Below, one piece after another: positions 35,264 to 46,227 of a stretch of 64,000 nucleotides of DNA; position 1 is the stretch's first letter; each line of letters opens with the position of its first letter. The stretch is from assembly GCF_003182195.1 (NCBI RefSeq), contig NZ_QGTM01000001.1, positions 372,001 to 436,000 on the forward strand, read 5' to 3'. This DNA comes from Halomonas sp. A11-A. Its GTDB lineage: Bacteria; Pseudomonadota; Gammaproteobacteria; Pseudomonadales; Halomonadaceae. The translations under genes and the position numbers were made by a program. The notes beneath the pieces are model-generated. The model saw nothing but the letters and a program-made list of their open reading frames with translations, ran no database searches and had not been told where the DNA came from.

Positions 35264-36193
35264 ATGGCCGACTCCCGCTCCCAGTCCAGTCCCCGTCAGG
35301 CCCGCGCCATCGCCGGGCTGTGGAAGAGCCTGGCCGGCCGCAGGCTGGCCACCCTGTGGTGCCTGTCGCGCCTCGCAGGCCCCCTGGTGCACAGCTTCAG
35401 CCGCCGCGAGCGCGAGGTCACCGAGATCAACCTGGGCGAGGTCTACCCGGCGCGCAGCACCGCCGAGCGCCGCCGCCTGGCCCGGGAAAGCCTGACCCAC
35501 TCCACCGCCACCATGCTGGAGCTCGGCTTCGCCTGGATGGGCGACCCCGAGAGGGTCGAGGCCTCGATCCAGGCCGTGCACGGCCGCGAGCTGCTCGACG
35601 AGGCCCGCGCCGAGGGCCGCGGGGTGATCGTGCTGGCGCCGCACTTCGGCAACTGGGAGGTGCTCAACTTCTGGCTCTCCAGCCACTTCCCCTTCACCGC
35701 CATGTACGAGCCGCCGAAGATCGCCGAGCTAGACGCCGTGACCCGCGCCGGGCGCGAGCGCATGGGGGCGAGCCTGGTGCCCACCAACCCCAGGGGCGTC
35801 GCCGCCCTGCTCAAGGCGCTCAAGCGCTCCGAGGCGATCGGCATCCTGCCGGACCAGGAGCCCGACTGGGGCAGCGGCGTCTTCGCCCCCTTCTTCGGCC
35901 GTCCCGCCTACACCGCCACCCTGCTGCCCAAGCTGGTGGCGCGCACCGAGGCCCGGGTGGTGACCGGGGTCGCCCGGCGCATCCCCGGCCAGGGCTTCGA
36001 GCTCCACTTCCTCCCCGCCGACGCGCGGGTCACCTCCCCGGACGAGGCCGAATCCGCCACCGGCGTCAACGCCTGCGTGGAGGCCGCCATCGCCCTGGAC
36101 CCGGCCCAGTACCAGTGGGAGTACAAGCGCTACCGCAAGGTGATCGAGGAGCAGGAAGGCGTGCCGAACCACCAGGCGTTCCGGCTCTACTAG
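35264..36193 (+). CDS. Lysophospholipid acyltransferase family protein (LpxL/LpxM-like)
   Basis: The 309-aa membrane-associated enzyme has the HxxxxE catalytic motif in APHFGNWEVLNFW (about residue 126) and the downstream PDQEPDWGSGVF segment of the LpxL/HtrB acyltransferases, which add secondary acyl chains to lipid A. A late-acyl transfer role at the inner membrane is inferred. The ATG at 35264 is just after the previous gene's stop; a longer frame from 35045 is a shadow. Confidence 0.88.
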   Translation: MADSRSQSSPRQARAIAGLWKSLAGRRLATLWCLSRLAGPLVHSFSRREREVTEINLGEVYPARSTAERRRLARESLTHSTATMLELGFAWMGDPERVEASIQAVHGRELLDEARAEGRGVIVLAPHFGNWEVLNFWLSSHFPFTAMYEPPKIAELDAVTRAGRERMGASLVPTNPRGVAALLKALKRSEAIGILPDQEPDWGSGVFAPFFGRPAYTATLLPKLVARTEARVVTGVARRIPGQGFELHFLPADARVTSPDEAESATGVNACVEAAIALDPAQYQWEYKRYRKVIEEQEGVPNHQAFRLY

Positions 36194-36225
36194 CATCTTT
36201 TACCCACCCTGCTAGACTGGCCGTT

Positions 36226-36349
36226 CGCTTGACGGGGTGCCGGTGAAACCGGCTGAGATCGCCATACGACAGTGCGCCACACCGGCGCGGTCGTCACGGT
36301 GGGGCCCGTTGAACCTGATCCGGTTAGTACCGGCGTAGGAATCAAGCGG
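36226..36349 (+). ncRNA. TPP riboswitch (THI element) upstream of tenA
   Basis: The closing stem pairs CGCTTGA (36226-36232) with TCAAGCG (36342-36348). The two conserved cores, CTGAGA (36253-36258) and ACCTGATC (36313-36320), are in place, with GTAGGAA near the 3' end. The third stem carries a long, GC-rich insertion. Binding of thiamine pyrophosphate would reduce tenA expression. Confidence 0.95.
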
Positions 36350-36446
36350 CGGCCTCCCCCAGCTACCCCCGTGTAGCGCGTCACCCCCAGGCCCCACGCC
36401 CTCCCTCGCCCGCACTCCGGATCGCCACCCGACAATCGGAGGCAAG

Positions 36447-37115
36447 ATGGGCTACCGCTTCAGCGACCTCACCGCCGCCTGCCAGGACGACTGGCGCGCC
36501 TATATCGAACACGACTTCGTGCGCGGTCTCGCCGAGGGCACCCTCGAGGAGGGCGCCTTTCGCCACTACCTGAAGCAGGACTACCTGTTCCTGATCCACT
36601 TCGCCCGGGCCTACGCCCTGGCCGCCTACAAGAGCCGCACCCTCGACGACCTGCGTCAGGCCCATGAGGGGCTCAAGGCGATCGTCGACCTGGAGCTGGG
36701 GCTGCACGTGGGCTACTGCCGCGAGTGGGGCATCTCCGAGGAGTCGCTGGCCGAGCTGCCCGAGGCCCGCGCCACCATGGCCTATACCCGCTACGTGCTG
36801 GATACCGGCAACCGCGGCGACCTGCTCGACCTGCACGTGGCCCTGGCCCCCTGCCTGGTGGGCTACGGCGAAATCGCCGACTGGATCAACGCCCGCGCCG
36901 ACACGATCCGCGGCGATGCCAACCCCTATGACGCCTGGATCGCCATGTACGAGAGCGAGGCGTTCCAGGCCGCCCGCCGCGCCGAGGAGGCCTGGCTCGA
37001 CGCCCGCCTCGCCGACGTCACCCCGGCGCGCTTCGCCGAGCTCACTCAGGTGTTCCGCGACGCCACCCGGCTCGAGATCGACTTCTGGCAGATGGGGCTG
37101 GACCGCGCCGACTGA
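36447..37115 (+). CDS. tenA: TenA family thiaminase II / aminopyrimidine aminohydrolase
   Basis: TenA salvages thiamine degradation products by hydrolysing aminopyrimidines to HMP. The 222-aa all-helical protein has the nucleophile Cys136 in APCLVGYGEI, the Asp/Tyr pair in KQDYLFLI (about 45-46) and a catalytic Glu210 in LEIDFW, all at the expected spacing. The start at 36447 has GGAGG upstream. Together with the TPP riboswitch in front this places it firmly in thiamine metabolism. Confidence 0.95.
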   Translation: MGYRFSDLTAACQDDWRAYIEHDFVRGLAEGTLEEGAFRHYLKQDYLFLIHFARAYALAAYKSRTLDDLRQAHEGLKAIVDLELGLHVGYCREWGISEESLAELPEARATMAYTRYVLDTGNRGDLLDLHVALAPCLVGYGEIADWINARADTIRGDANPYDAWIAMYESEAFQAARRAEEAWLDARLADVTPARFAELTQVFRDATRLEIDFWQMGLDRAD

Positions 37116-39281
<2,166 letters not shown>

Positions 39282-39307
39282 TGCCTCCACCGCCCACCTG
39301 AACGGAT

Positions 39308-39331
39308 CTCGCCGGCCCCCGGGCCGGCGAG
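39308..39331 (+). terminator. Hairpin after thiC
   Basis: CTCGCCGGCCC and GGGCCGGCGAG form an 11-bp perfect palindrome 27 bases after the thiC stop. No T-run follows. Confidence 0.55.
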
Positions 39332-39408
39332 CTGCGTCAGCGGATGCCGCCAGGCTGGCACGCTCCCTGCATGGATCGGGTAATGCCCGATCCGACAGGT
39401 GTCCGACC

Positions 39409-41184
39409 ATGCCCGACCGTCCGACCTTCACCCCCTCCCTGGCCACGCCGCTGGACGCCGCGGCCTTTCAGCGCCGCGCCCGTGAGCACCTGGCGATGCT
39501 CTACGGCCCCCGCGCCGATGAGGTGCTGCGCCGGCTCACGGCGCTGCTGGCCCATCAGGCGCCGCCGGCCCCCTCCCAGGATAAGACCCGCGTGCCGCTG
39601 TGGAGCGAGCGCGACCAGTGGCTGATCAGCTACGGCGACAGCCTGCTCGACGGCGAGCGCCCGCCCCTCGCGGTGCTGGGGGACTTCCTCGATACCCGGC
39701 TGCCCGACACCTTCAGCGGCTTGCATGTGCTGCCCTTCTTCCCCTGGAGCAGCGACGACGGCTTCTCGGTGATCCACTATCGGGAGGTGGACCCGGCGCT
39801 GGGCGACTGGCCCCAGGTGCGAGCCCTGGCCGAGCGGCGCGACCTGGCGGTGGACCTGGTGCTCAACCACGTCTCCCGGGAGTCGCTGTGGTTCGTCGAC
39901 TACCTGACCGGCAGCCAGCCGGGCCGCGACTACTTCATCGAGATGGACCCGGAGACCGACCTCTCGGCGGTGGTACGCCCGCGCAGCTCGCCGCTGCTGG
40001 TGCCGGTACCCACCCGCCGCGGCACCCGCCACCTCTGGGCGACCTTCTCCGAGGACCAGATCGACCTGAACTTCGCCAACCCGGACGTGCTGCTGGAGTT
40101 CATCGGCATCCTGCTCTTCTACCTCGGCCAGGGCGCCCGCATCGTCCGCCTCGACGCCATCGCCTACCTGTGGAAGCGGGTGGGCACCCCCTGCATCCAC
40201 CTGCCCGAGACCCACGAGGTGGTGCGCCTGCTGCGCGCCGTGGTGGATCACGTGGCGCCGGGCACCCTGCTGCTCACCGAGACCAACGTGCCCCACCACG
40301 AGAACCTCAGCTACTTCGGTTTAGAACGCCTACCCGCTCCACCCGACGAGGCGCATCTGGTCTACCAGTTCCCGCTGCCGCCGCTGCTGCTGCACACCCT
40401 CACCGGCGGCGACGCCACCCTGCTGGCCAGCTGGCTCGACAGCCTGCCCGAGCTGCCGCCCGGCTGCAGCTACCTCAACTTCACCGCCAGCCACGACGGC
40501 ATCGGCGTGCGCCCCCTGGAGGGCTGGCTGCCCCCCCACGAGATCGAAGCGCTGCTGGAGTTGATGCATCGCTTCGGCGGCTTCGTCAGCATGCGCAAGC
40601 ACCCCGACGGCGAGGACGCGCCCTACGAGATCAACATCACCTGGTTCGATGCCATGCAGGGCACCCGGCGCGGCCGGGACCCCTGGCAGATCGAGCGGTT
40701 CCTGTGCAGCCAGCACCTGATGCTGGCCCTGCAGGGCATCCCGGCGCTCTACCTGCACTGCCTGACCGGCACCCTCAACGACCTGGAAGGCGTGGAGCGC
40801 AGCGGCCGGCTGCGCTCCATCAACCGCCGCCGCTGGCAGCTGGACGAGCTCGACGAGCTGCTCGACAGCCGCCACAGCCCCACCCGGGTGATTTTCCTGG
40901 CGCTGAAGCGACGCCTGGCCATCCGCCGCCGCGAGCCCTGCTTTCACCCCGACGCCCCCCAGCGGGTGCTGCCCGCACCGCCGGCGCTGCTGGTGGTGGA
41001 ACGCGGCCCGCTGGCCGACGGCAGACGCCTGCTGGCGATCCATAACGTCAGCGATCGGCGCCAGCCACTGGCGGTGGCGGCGCTGGCCGCGGGGGAGTGG
41101 TTCGATCTGCTGGAGAATCGGCCCTGGACGCCGGTGGAGAGCCTCGCCCCCTACCGCACCCTGTGGCTGGTCCAGACGCCCTGA
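39409..41184 (+). CDS. GH13_18 phosphorylase, probably glucosylglycerate phosphorylase
   Basis: The 591-aa protein belongs to the sucrose-phosphorylase-like subfamily of GH13. The nucleophile Asp249 (VRLDAIAYLW), acid/base Glu291 (LLTETNVPHHEN) and third Asp363 (TASHDGIGVRPL) are in order. The subfamily includes sucrose, glucosylglycerol and glucosylglycerate phosphorylases. Its convergent neighbours encode GpgS and a GPG-type phosphatase, so I infer that it releases glucose 1-phosphate from glucosylglycerate, allowing reuse of the compatible solute. Specificity must be tested. Confidence 0.85.
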   Translation: MPDRPTFTPSLATPLDAAAFQRRAREHLAMLYGPRADEVLRRLTALLAHQAPPAPSQDKTRVPLWSERDQWLISYGDSLLDGERPPLAVLGDFLDTRLPDTFSGLHVLPFFPWSSDDGFSVIHYREVDPALGDWPQVRALAERRDLAVDLVLNHVSRESLWFVDYLTGSQPGRDYFIEMDPETDLSAVVRPRSSPLLVPVPTRRGTRHLWATFSEDQIDLNFANPDVLLEFIGILLFYLGQGARIVRLDAIAYLWKRVGTPCIHLPETHEVVRLLRAVVDHVAPGTLLLTETNVPHHENLSYFGLERLPAPPDEAHLVYQFPLPPLLLHTLTGGDATLLASWLDSLPELPPGCSYLNFTASHDGIGVRPLEGWLPPHEIEALLELMHRFGGFVSMRKHPDGEDAPYEINITWFDAMQGTRRGRDPWQIERFLCSQHLMLALQGIPALYLHCLTGTLNDLEGVERSGRLRSINRRRWQLDELDELLDSRHSPTRVIFLALKRRLAIRRREPCFHPDAPQRVLPAPPALLVVERGPLADGRRLLAIHNVSDRRQPLAVAALAAGEWFDLLENRPWTPVESLAPYRTLWLVQTP

Positions 41185-41259
41185 GTGATCGCAAGATCGG
41201 CTCGAGGCTATTACGGCGACAGGCCTCTCGCTATCGTGTGCCGCCATGGACCAACCCGA

Positions 41260-42480
41260 CTACACCTCGCCACGATTGTCGGCCTCCACGGCCTCGTGGA
41301 GGCGGCTCAGGAGGTCGGGAATCGCCGAGCGCACCCGGTTCCAGCTGGGAATGAAGGGGCGCTCGCCGGGAGTGTCGAGGAAGACGTTGCCCGCCTCCAG
41401 CAGGTTGGCGGCGAACAGCTCCACGGCGCGCTCCTCGGCGTGGCGGTCCAGGGCGAGGCCGTTCATCACCGCGTCGTGGTGGTAGGCCTCGATCAGGTCC
41501 AGGGCGAGGCGGTAGTAGGTGGCCTTGAGGGTGCGGAACCCCTCGGCGCTGAAGGTCACCCCCTGGGTGGCCAGCTTGCGGTAGAGCGCCTTGGCGATGT
41601 CCAGGCTCATGCGGTTGAGCCCCGCCGAGGCGTCCGCCTCCGAGACCGGCTGGTGCTTGTGGTCGTAGGCGTCGGCCAGGTCCACCTGGCAGAGCCGCTT
41701 GGTCGAGTGGTTGCGGTGCACCTCCGAGAGCACGCCGATCTCAAGGCCCCAGTCGGCGGGGATGCGGATGCCGTCGAGCACCTCGGCGCGCATGGCGAAC
41801 TCACCGGAGAGCGGATAGCGGTAGCTGTCCAGGTACTGGAGGTAGGGCAGCGGCCCGTGCATCTGCTTGAGCGCCCGCAGCAGCGGCGTGACCATCAGCC
41901 GCGACACCCGCCCGTTGAGCTTGCCGTCGGCGATGCGCGGGTAGTAGCCCTTGCAGAACTCGTAGTTGAAGTGGGGGTGGGCCACCGGGTAGAAGAGCCG
42001 TGCCAGTAGGCCCCGGTCGTAGGTGAGGATATCGCAATCGTGGAGCCCGACCACCGCACCGCGGGCCGAGGCCTGCACGTAGCCCGCGCAGAACCAGACG
42101 TTGCGCCCCTTGCCGGGCTCCTGGGGCGAGAGGCCGTGCTCCTCCAGCTCGGCATCCAGGGCGCGCAGGCGTGGGCCATCGTTCCAGAGGATGCGATGGC
42201 GCTGGGGCAGGCGGGCGAAGAACTTGCGGGCGTGCAGGAACTGCTCGCGGTCGGCCCGGTCGAGCCCGATCACCACCTCGGCCAGGTAGGGCACCTCGGC
42301 CAGCGCCTCAACGATGCGCGACAGCGCCGGCCCCTCTAGCTCCGAGAAGAGCGACGGCAGGATCAGGCTCATGGGCCGACGACGGCCGAACTCGCAGAGC
42401 TCCGCCTCCAGCGCCGCCACCGGCCGCCGGGTCAGGTTGTGGAAGTCGGTGATGATGCCGTTCTGATGGAAGTCACTCAT
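41260..42480 (-). CDS. gpgS: Glucosyl-3-phosphoglycerate synthase (GT81)
   Basis: The 406-aa GT-A glycosyltransferase joins a nucleotide-activated glucose to 3-phosphoglycerate. The DxD-like metal site is LHDCDI (about residue 147), with the family segments FCKGYYPRIADGKLNGRVSR, GEFAMR and DWGLEIGVLSEV. These match proteobacterial GpgS. It overlaps the phosphatase gene (ATGA) and is transcribed after it. Product: glucosyl-3-phosphoglycerate, precursor of glucosylglycerate. Confidence 0.92.
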   Translation of the reverse strand: MSDFHQNGIITDFHNLTRRPVAALEAELCEFGRRRPMSLILPSLFSELEGPALSRIVEALAEVPYLAEVVIGLDRADREQFLHARKFFARLPQRHRILWNDGPRLRALDAELEEHGLSPQEPGKGRNVWFCAGYVQASARGAVVGLHDCDILTYDRGLLARLFYPVAHPHFNYEFCKGYYPRIADGKLNGRVSRLMVTPLLRALKQMHGPLPYLQYLDSYRYPLSGEFAMRAEVLDGIRIPADWGLEIGVLSEVHRNHSTKRLCQVDLADAYDHKHQPVSEADASAGLNRMSLDIAKALYRKLATQGVTFSAEGFRTLKATYYRLALDLIEAYHHDAVMNGLALDRHAEERAVELFAANLLEAGNVFLDTPGERPFIPSWNRVRSAIPDLLSRLHEAVEADNRGEV

Positions 42481-43412
42481 ACCGCTGCCTCCTCGGCCGC
42501 CTCGACGGTCTCACGCAGTGCCGCCGGAATCACCCGGCGGTCGGCTCGCCCCCACCAGTAGGCCACCCCCTCGGCCCAGCCGGCAGGTCCCGTCGCCTCG
42601 CTGCGGTAGAGCGATGGCTGGTCCGGCAATACCTCCAGGCCATGGCAGCCGCGGATCACCACCGCCTGGTCCACCGCCTCCAGCATGGGGATGTCGTTGG
42701 GGCCGTCGCCCAGGGCCAGGGTCAGCGGCCGCCGGCCGCGCAGCGCCTCGAAGCGGGAGATCAGCCAGCTCACCGCGTTGCCCTTGTGGGTCTCGCCGGT
42801 GGCGTGCCAGAAGCGCCCGCCCCGCACCAGCTGCAGGCCGTCGCCGGCAAGCCCCTCGCGGAAGCCCTCGAGGCGCGCCTCGTCCCCCTCCCAGATCAGC
42901 GGCTCGCTGCCCTCGCGCATCCGCGCCAGGCGGGCCTCGGGCTCGGGCAGGCCGGTGAAGGCGACGAGCTCGTCGAGGGCCATCTCGCTCATGGTGGTGA
43001 AGCGGACCCCGAGACGTTCGCGCCACACCGCCAGGCGCTTGCGGACGAAGCCGATGTCCACCCCCAGGGTGCGGATGCCGAGCCCATCGGGGCCGAGGCG
43101 GTCGACGCGCGCATGGCACCAGGCCGGCGGCAGCCCCACCACGGCGCCGTTCTCGGCGACGAAGGGGGTATCGGTCAGCCCCAGCTCCCGGCGCAGCGGC
43201 ACGATCTCGCTGCGGGTCTTGCTGGTCACCGGAATCACCGGCACGCCCAACTGCCTGAGCCGCGCAAGCCAGGGCCTGGCGGGTTGCCAGTCGTAGCTGT
43301 GGTGGTCGAGCAGCGAGCCGTCCAGGTCGGTAAACAGCAGCCGCGGCGTCAGGGCGGCATCGAGGCCGGCGGCCGGCGCCTTTCCAGAAAAGGTTCCAGA
43401 TGAATCGGTCAT
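42477..43412 (-). CDS. HAD-IIB phosphatase, mannosyl/glucosyl-3-phosphoglycerate phosphatase family
   Basis: The 311-aa enzyme has the HAD catalytic motif FTDLDGSLLDHHSYDW (nucleophile Asp about 29), motif II VIPVTSKTR and the GDGPNDIPML end motif. This exact layout is that of mannosyl-3-phosphoglycerate phosphatases. Adjacent gpgS, coupled by a 4-base overlap, points to dephosphorylation of glucosyl-3-phosphoglycerate to glucosylglycerate. It is the first gene of the pair. Confidence 0.9.
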   Translation of the reverse strand: MTDSSGTFSGKAPAAGLDAALTPRLLFTDLDGSLLDHHSYDWQPARPWLARLRQLGVPVIPVTSKTRSEIVPLRRELGLTDTPFVAENGAVVGLPPAWCHARVDRLGPDGLGIRTLGVDIGFVRKRLAVWRERLGVRFTTMSEMALDELVAFTGLPEPEARLARMREGSEPLIWEGDEARLEGFREGLAGDGLQLVRGGRFWHATGETHKGNAVSWLISRFEALRGRRPLTLALGDGPNDIPMLEAVDQAVVIRGCHGLEVLPDQPSLYRSEATGPAGWAEGVAYWWGRADRRVIPAALRETVEAAEEAAV

Positions 43413-43533
43413 GGCAGCTCCCAGGCAAGAGGGTCACTCAGTTCCTTGCACAGGACATGCCAGGTCGCATAAACGATGGGGATGGCAGCCCCAGCGCTCC
43501 TATCTCGCCCCCCTGTGGCGCAGGACCATGCAC

Positions 43534-43571
43534 CAAAAAAGAGCGCCCCGAGGCGATAAGCCTCGGGGCGC
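43534..43571 (-). terminator. Rho-independent terminator of the outer-membrane barrel gene
   Basis: On the minus strand a GCGCCCCGAGGC stem pairs with GCCTCGGGGCGC around a 5-base loop and is followed by a run of six T. It lies 22 bases past the stop of the barrel gene. This is the clearest intrinsic terminator in the window. Confidence 0.9.
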
Positions 43572-43593
43572 CGGGAACCGCCGTCGTCGCGGA

Positions 43594-44091
43594 TCAGAAG
43601 CGGTAGCGAAGACCCACGCTTGCCGCATCGAAGTTGTAGCGGGACTTGTCCAGGTAGCGCATGTAGTCCGCGCCCACCGACAGGTTGGGGGCCACGTCGA
43701 ACTCGGCGCCGGCCCCGTAGGAGAAGCCGCTCTCGCGGTCGATGTTGAAATCCACCTCGGTGAAGCCGGCCAGGCCGTAGAGACGGAACTCCGGCGCCAC
43801 CGGCAGGATACCCTTGGCGTAGGCGCCGATCAGGTAGTCCAGCTCGGCCCCGCCGTCGGAGCCGCCACCGCCCAGATGGCCCTCCACGGCGAAGTAGTCG
43901 TTGATCTGGGCGCCGCCACGCAAGCGCAGGCCGACGCTGTCGCGATCGGGCCCACGGTCGCGGTCGAGCTCCCAGAACATGGCGTCGCCACCGATGTAGG
44001 CCTGGGGATAGAAGGTCTGCTGGGCCTGGGCACCGGTGATGCCGGCGGCGAACAGGGCGGTCGTGATGGCAGCAAGCGTCAGGGTCTTCAT
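43594..44091 (-). CDS. Small outer-membrane beta-barrel protein (OmpA-like/YfaZ-like)
   Basis: The 165-aa product has a signal peptide (MKTLTLAAITTALFAAGITGAQA) and about eight alternating strands, ending with a terminal aromatic residue (VGLRYRF), as expected for insertion by the Bam machinery. The family is of the small OmpA-barrel kind; function unknown. The start at 44091 has AGGAGGA upstream; the frame stays open to 44169 but that part is not needed. Confidence 0.8.
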   Translation of the reverse strand: MKTLTLAAITTALFAAGITGAQAQQTFYPQAYIGGDAMFWELDRDRGPDRDSVGLRLRGGAQINDYFAVEGHLGGGGSDGGAELDYLIGAYAKGILPVAPEFRLYGLAGFTEVDFNIDRESGFSYGAGAEFDVAPNLSVGADYMRYLDKSRYNFDAASVGLRYRF

Positions 44092-44268
44092 GGCATCCTC
44101 CTGGTTAGTGAACACCGTTCTGCAACACCCCGAAGTGTGGTCCCGATTCGACCAAGGATCAAGGGACAAATGTGCAACCTTGCGCTATGTGCCGTCGCCG
44201 CCCGGCGACATGCCACCACCCTCTCCCGCCCGGCTATACTGGTGCCTCCACGCCACCGAGGACCCCGC

Positions 44269-45138
44269 ATGCGTCACTGGCTGATCGTCAACACCCGAGC
44301 CGGCAGCGGCGCCCGCGGCGCCGACTTCTGGCGGCCCCGCCTGGCACGCGCCGGCATCGCGGCGCCGGAAGTGCGCGATATCGCCGACCAGGGGTGGGAG
44401 GCGGAGCTCGCGCCCGGCGACACCGTGCTGGTGGCCGGCGGAGACGGCTCGGTGAACCGGGTGGCCAGGGTCTGCCTGGCACGGGACGCCATCCTCGGCG
44501 TGCTCCCCTCCGGCACTGCCAACGACTTCGCCCGCAACCTGGCGCTGCCCGAGGACCCCGACGCCCTCTGTGCGCTGGTGGCCCGCGGGCCGACGGCGCG
44601 GCTGGATGTCGGCTGGCTCAATGACCGGCTGTTCCTCAACGTGGTGCATGTGGGCCTCGGTACCCTGCCGGCCACCCAGGCATCGCCGCGCCTGAAGCGC
44701 TGGCTGGGGCGCTTCAGCTACGCCGCCGTGCTGCCCCAGCTGCGTCACCTCGGCCTGCTGCGTGGCTTCCTCGCGCGCCTGGAGGCCGACGACGCGCCCC
44801 TCGAGGAGCGCTGGCTGTCGCTGGCCATCGCCTCGGGGGCCTTTTTCGGCGGCGGCTTCAGGGTGCCCGGCGCCTCGCCCCGGGATGGCCGCCTGACCCT
44901 GGTGGCGGTGCGCCCGCGCCCCTGGTGGCAACTGCTGATGACCTTCGTGATCACCCGCCTGCGCGGCCATACACCGGAGGACAACGACAGCGTGCTGGTG
45001 CGCCAACCAACGACGTGCCGCATCGCCATGCCCCATGGGCACCGGGTGACCGCCGACGGCGAGTCCCTGGGCCACTTCCGCGAGATGACGCTGCGCGTCG
45101 AGCCCGCGGCGCTGCGGGTGATCGCCGGCCTCGGCTGA
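44269..45138 (+). CDS. Lipid kinase of the YegS/DAGK family
   Basis: The 289-aa product has the DAGK catalytic motif VAGGDGSVNRVA and GVLPSGTANDFARNL, characteristic of YegS/BmrU/DgkB-type lipid kinases, which phosphorylate diacylglycerol, phosphatidylglycerol or similar lipids. C-terminal segments ASGAFFGGGFRVPG and DGRLTLV fit the family. The start at 44269 matches the family N-terminus (MRHWLIVNTRAGSG); the much longer frame from 43411 is a shadow. Confidence 0.9.
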   Translation: MRHWLIVNTRAGSGARGADFWRPRLARAGIAAPEVRDIADQGWEAELAPGDTVLVAGGDGSVNRVARVCLARDAILGVLPSGTANDFARNLALPEDPDALCALVARGPTARLDVGWLNDRLFLNVVHVGLGTLPATQASPRLKRWLGRFSYAAVLPQLRHLGLLRGFLARLEADDAPLEERWLSLAIASGAFFGGGFRVPGASPRDGRLTLVAVRPRPWWQLLMTFVITRLRGHTPEDNDSVLVRQPTTCRIAMPHGHRVTADGESLGHFREMTLRVEPAALRVIAGLG

Positions 45139-45153
45139 GCCTCTTCGCCTCCT

Positions 45154-46086
45154 TCAGGCCCGCCGGGAGAGCCCCAGCGCCACGACGCCAGCCACCACGA
45201 TGCCGCCGCCGAGGAGCTGCACCGGAGTCAGCGCCTGACCCAGCACCAGGTAGCCGAGCACCAGAGCGGCCACCGGCTCCATGTTCATGGCCGGGGCGTT
45301 GCGCGCCATGTCGAGCCTGGGCACCGTGATGAAGAGCACCGAGAAGGCCAGCGCATAGCAGAGCGTCAGCAGCGCGAGCCCCGTCCAGCCGGCCAGCGAC
45401 TGGGGCGGCGCCATGCCGCCCGGCACGAGCCCCAGGCCCCCGGCGATGACCATGGCCGCCAGCACGGTGAGCATGGTCAGCAGGCTGCGCAGGGTGCTGC
45501 CGACGCCGGCCAGGCGGTGTTCGGTGATCCACAGGGCGCAGGAGAAGGCGGTGGCGGCGGCCAGGCCGAAGGCCACCCCGGCGAACCAGTCCGGTCCCAT
45601 GGCCCCGGGGTCGGCGAGCCAGGTCGGCACGTCCAGCACCACCACCAGGCCGATGAGGATCACACCCATGACCAGCGTCGCCCGCGCCGTCGGCCGCGGC
45701 CCCCCCAGCGCCCAGGAGAGCAGCGCCAGCTGGATCGGCAGGGTGTTCATCAAAAGCAGCGCCACCACCACCGGAATGCGCGCCACCGCCGAATAGAGGC
45801 AGAGGCTCTGCACCGCCACCAGCAGGCCCACCGCCAGCTGCCAGCGTCCGGAGCCTGCGGGCAGTCGCCACGACTTGCGCTGGAACACCACCAGCGCCGC
45901 CAGTGCCAGGGCGGCCACGCCGGAGCGCAGCACGATGGCCAGCAGCAGGCCGGCACCGGCATCGAAGGCGACCCGGGCGGCCACGTGGTTGGCGGCAAAC
46001 AGGGTGGCGAGGCCGCACATCAGGGCCAGGGCGAGGGGCCGCGGGAAAGGAGCGGGGGCCACCGAAGCGCCAGAGGGGGTCGACAT
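45154..46086 (-). CDS. EamA/RhaT-type drug/metabolite transporter
   Basis: The 310-aa protein has ten hydrophobic helices as two EamA repeats, with the repeat-1 LMNTLPIQLALLSWALGGP segment and repeat-2 MNMEPVAALVLGYLVLGQ. The family exports amino acids or other small metabolites; the substrate is unknown. It is convergent with the lipid kinase gene, 15 bases apart, and has a low start context. Confidence 0.88.
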   Translation of the reverse strand: MSTPSGASVAPAPFPRPLALALMCGLATLFAANHVAARVAFDAGAGLLLAIVLRSGVAALALAALVVFQRKSWRLPAGSGRWQLAVGLLVAVQSLCLYSAVARIPVVVALLLMNTLPIQLALLSWALGGPRPTARATLVMGVILIGLVVVLDVPTWLADPGAMGPDWFAGVAFGLAAATAFSCALWITEHRLAGVGSTLRSLLTMLTVLAAMVIAGGLGLVPGGMAPPQSLAGWTGLALLTLCYALAFSVLFITVPRLDMARNAPAMNMEPVAALVLGYLVLGQALTPVQLLGGGIVVAGVVALGLSRRA

Positions 46087-46227
46087 GTCACGGCTTCCAT
46101 GCAGAGTGTAGGGGACAAGGGCAGCACATCATGATGGGCGTCAAGCCGAGAGGCGACCACCGGCGGCGGCCTCATGTTAGACTAAAGTCCAAACCTTCTC
46201 TCACCCTCCATCCCACAAGAGGCGTCG

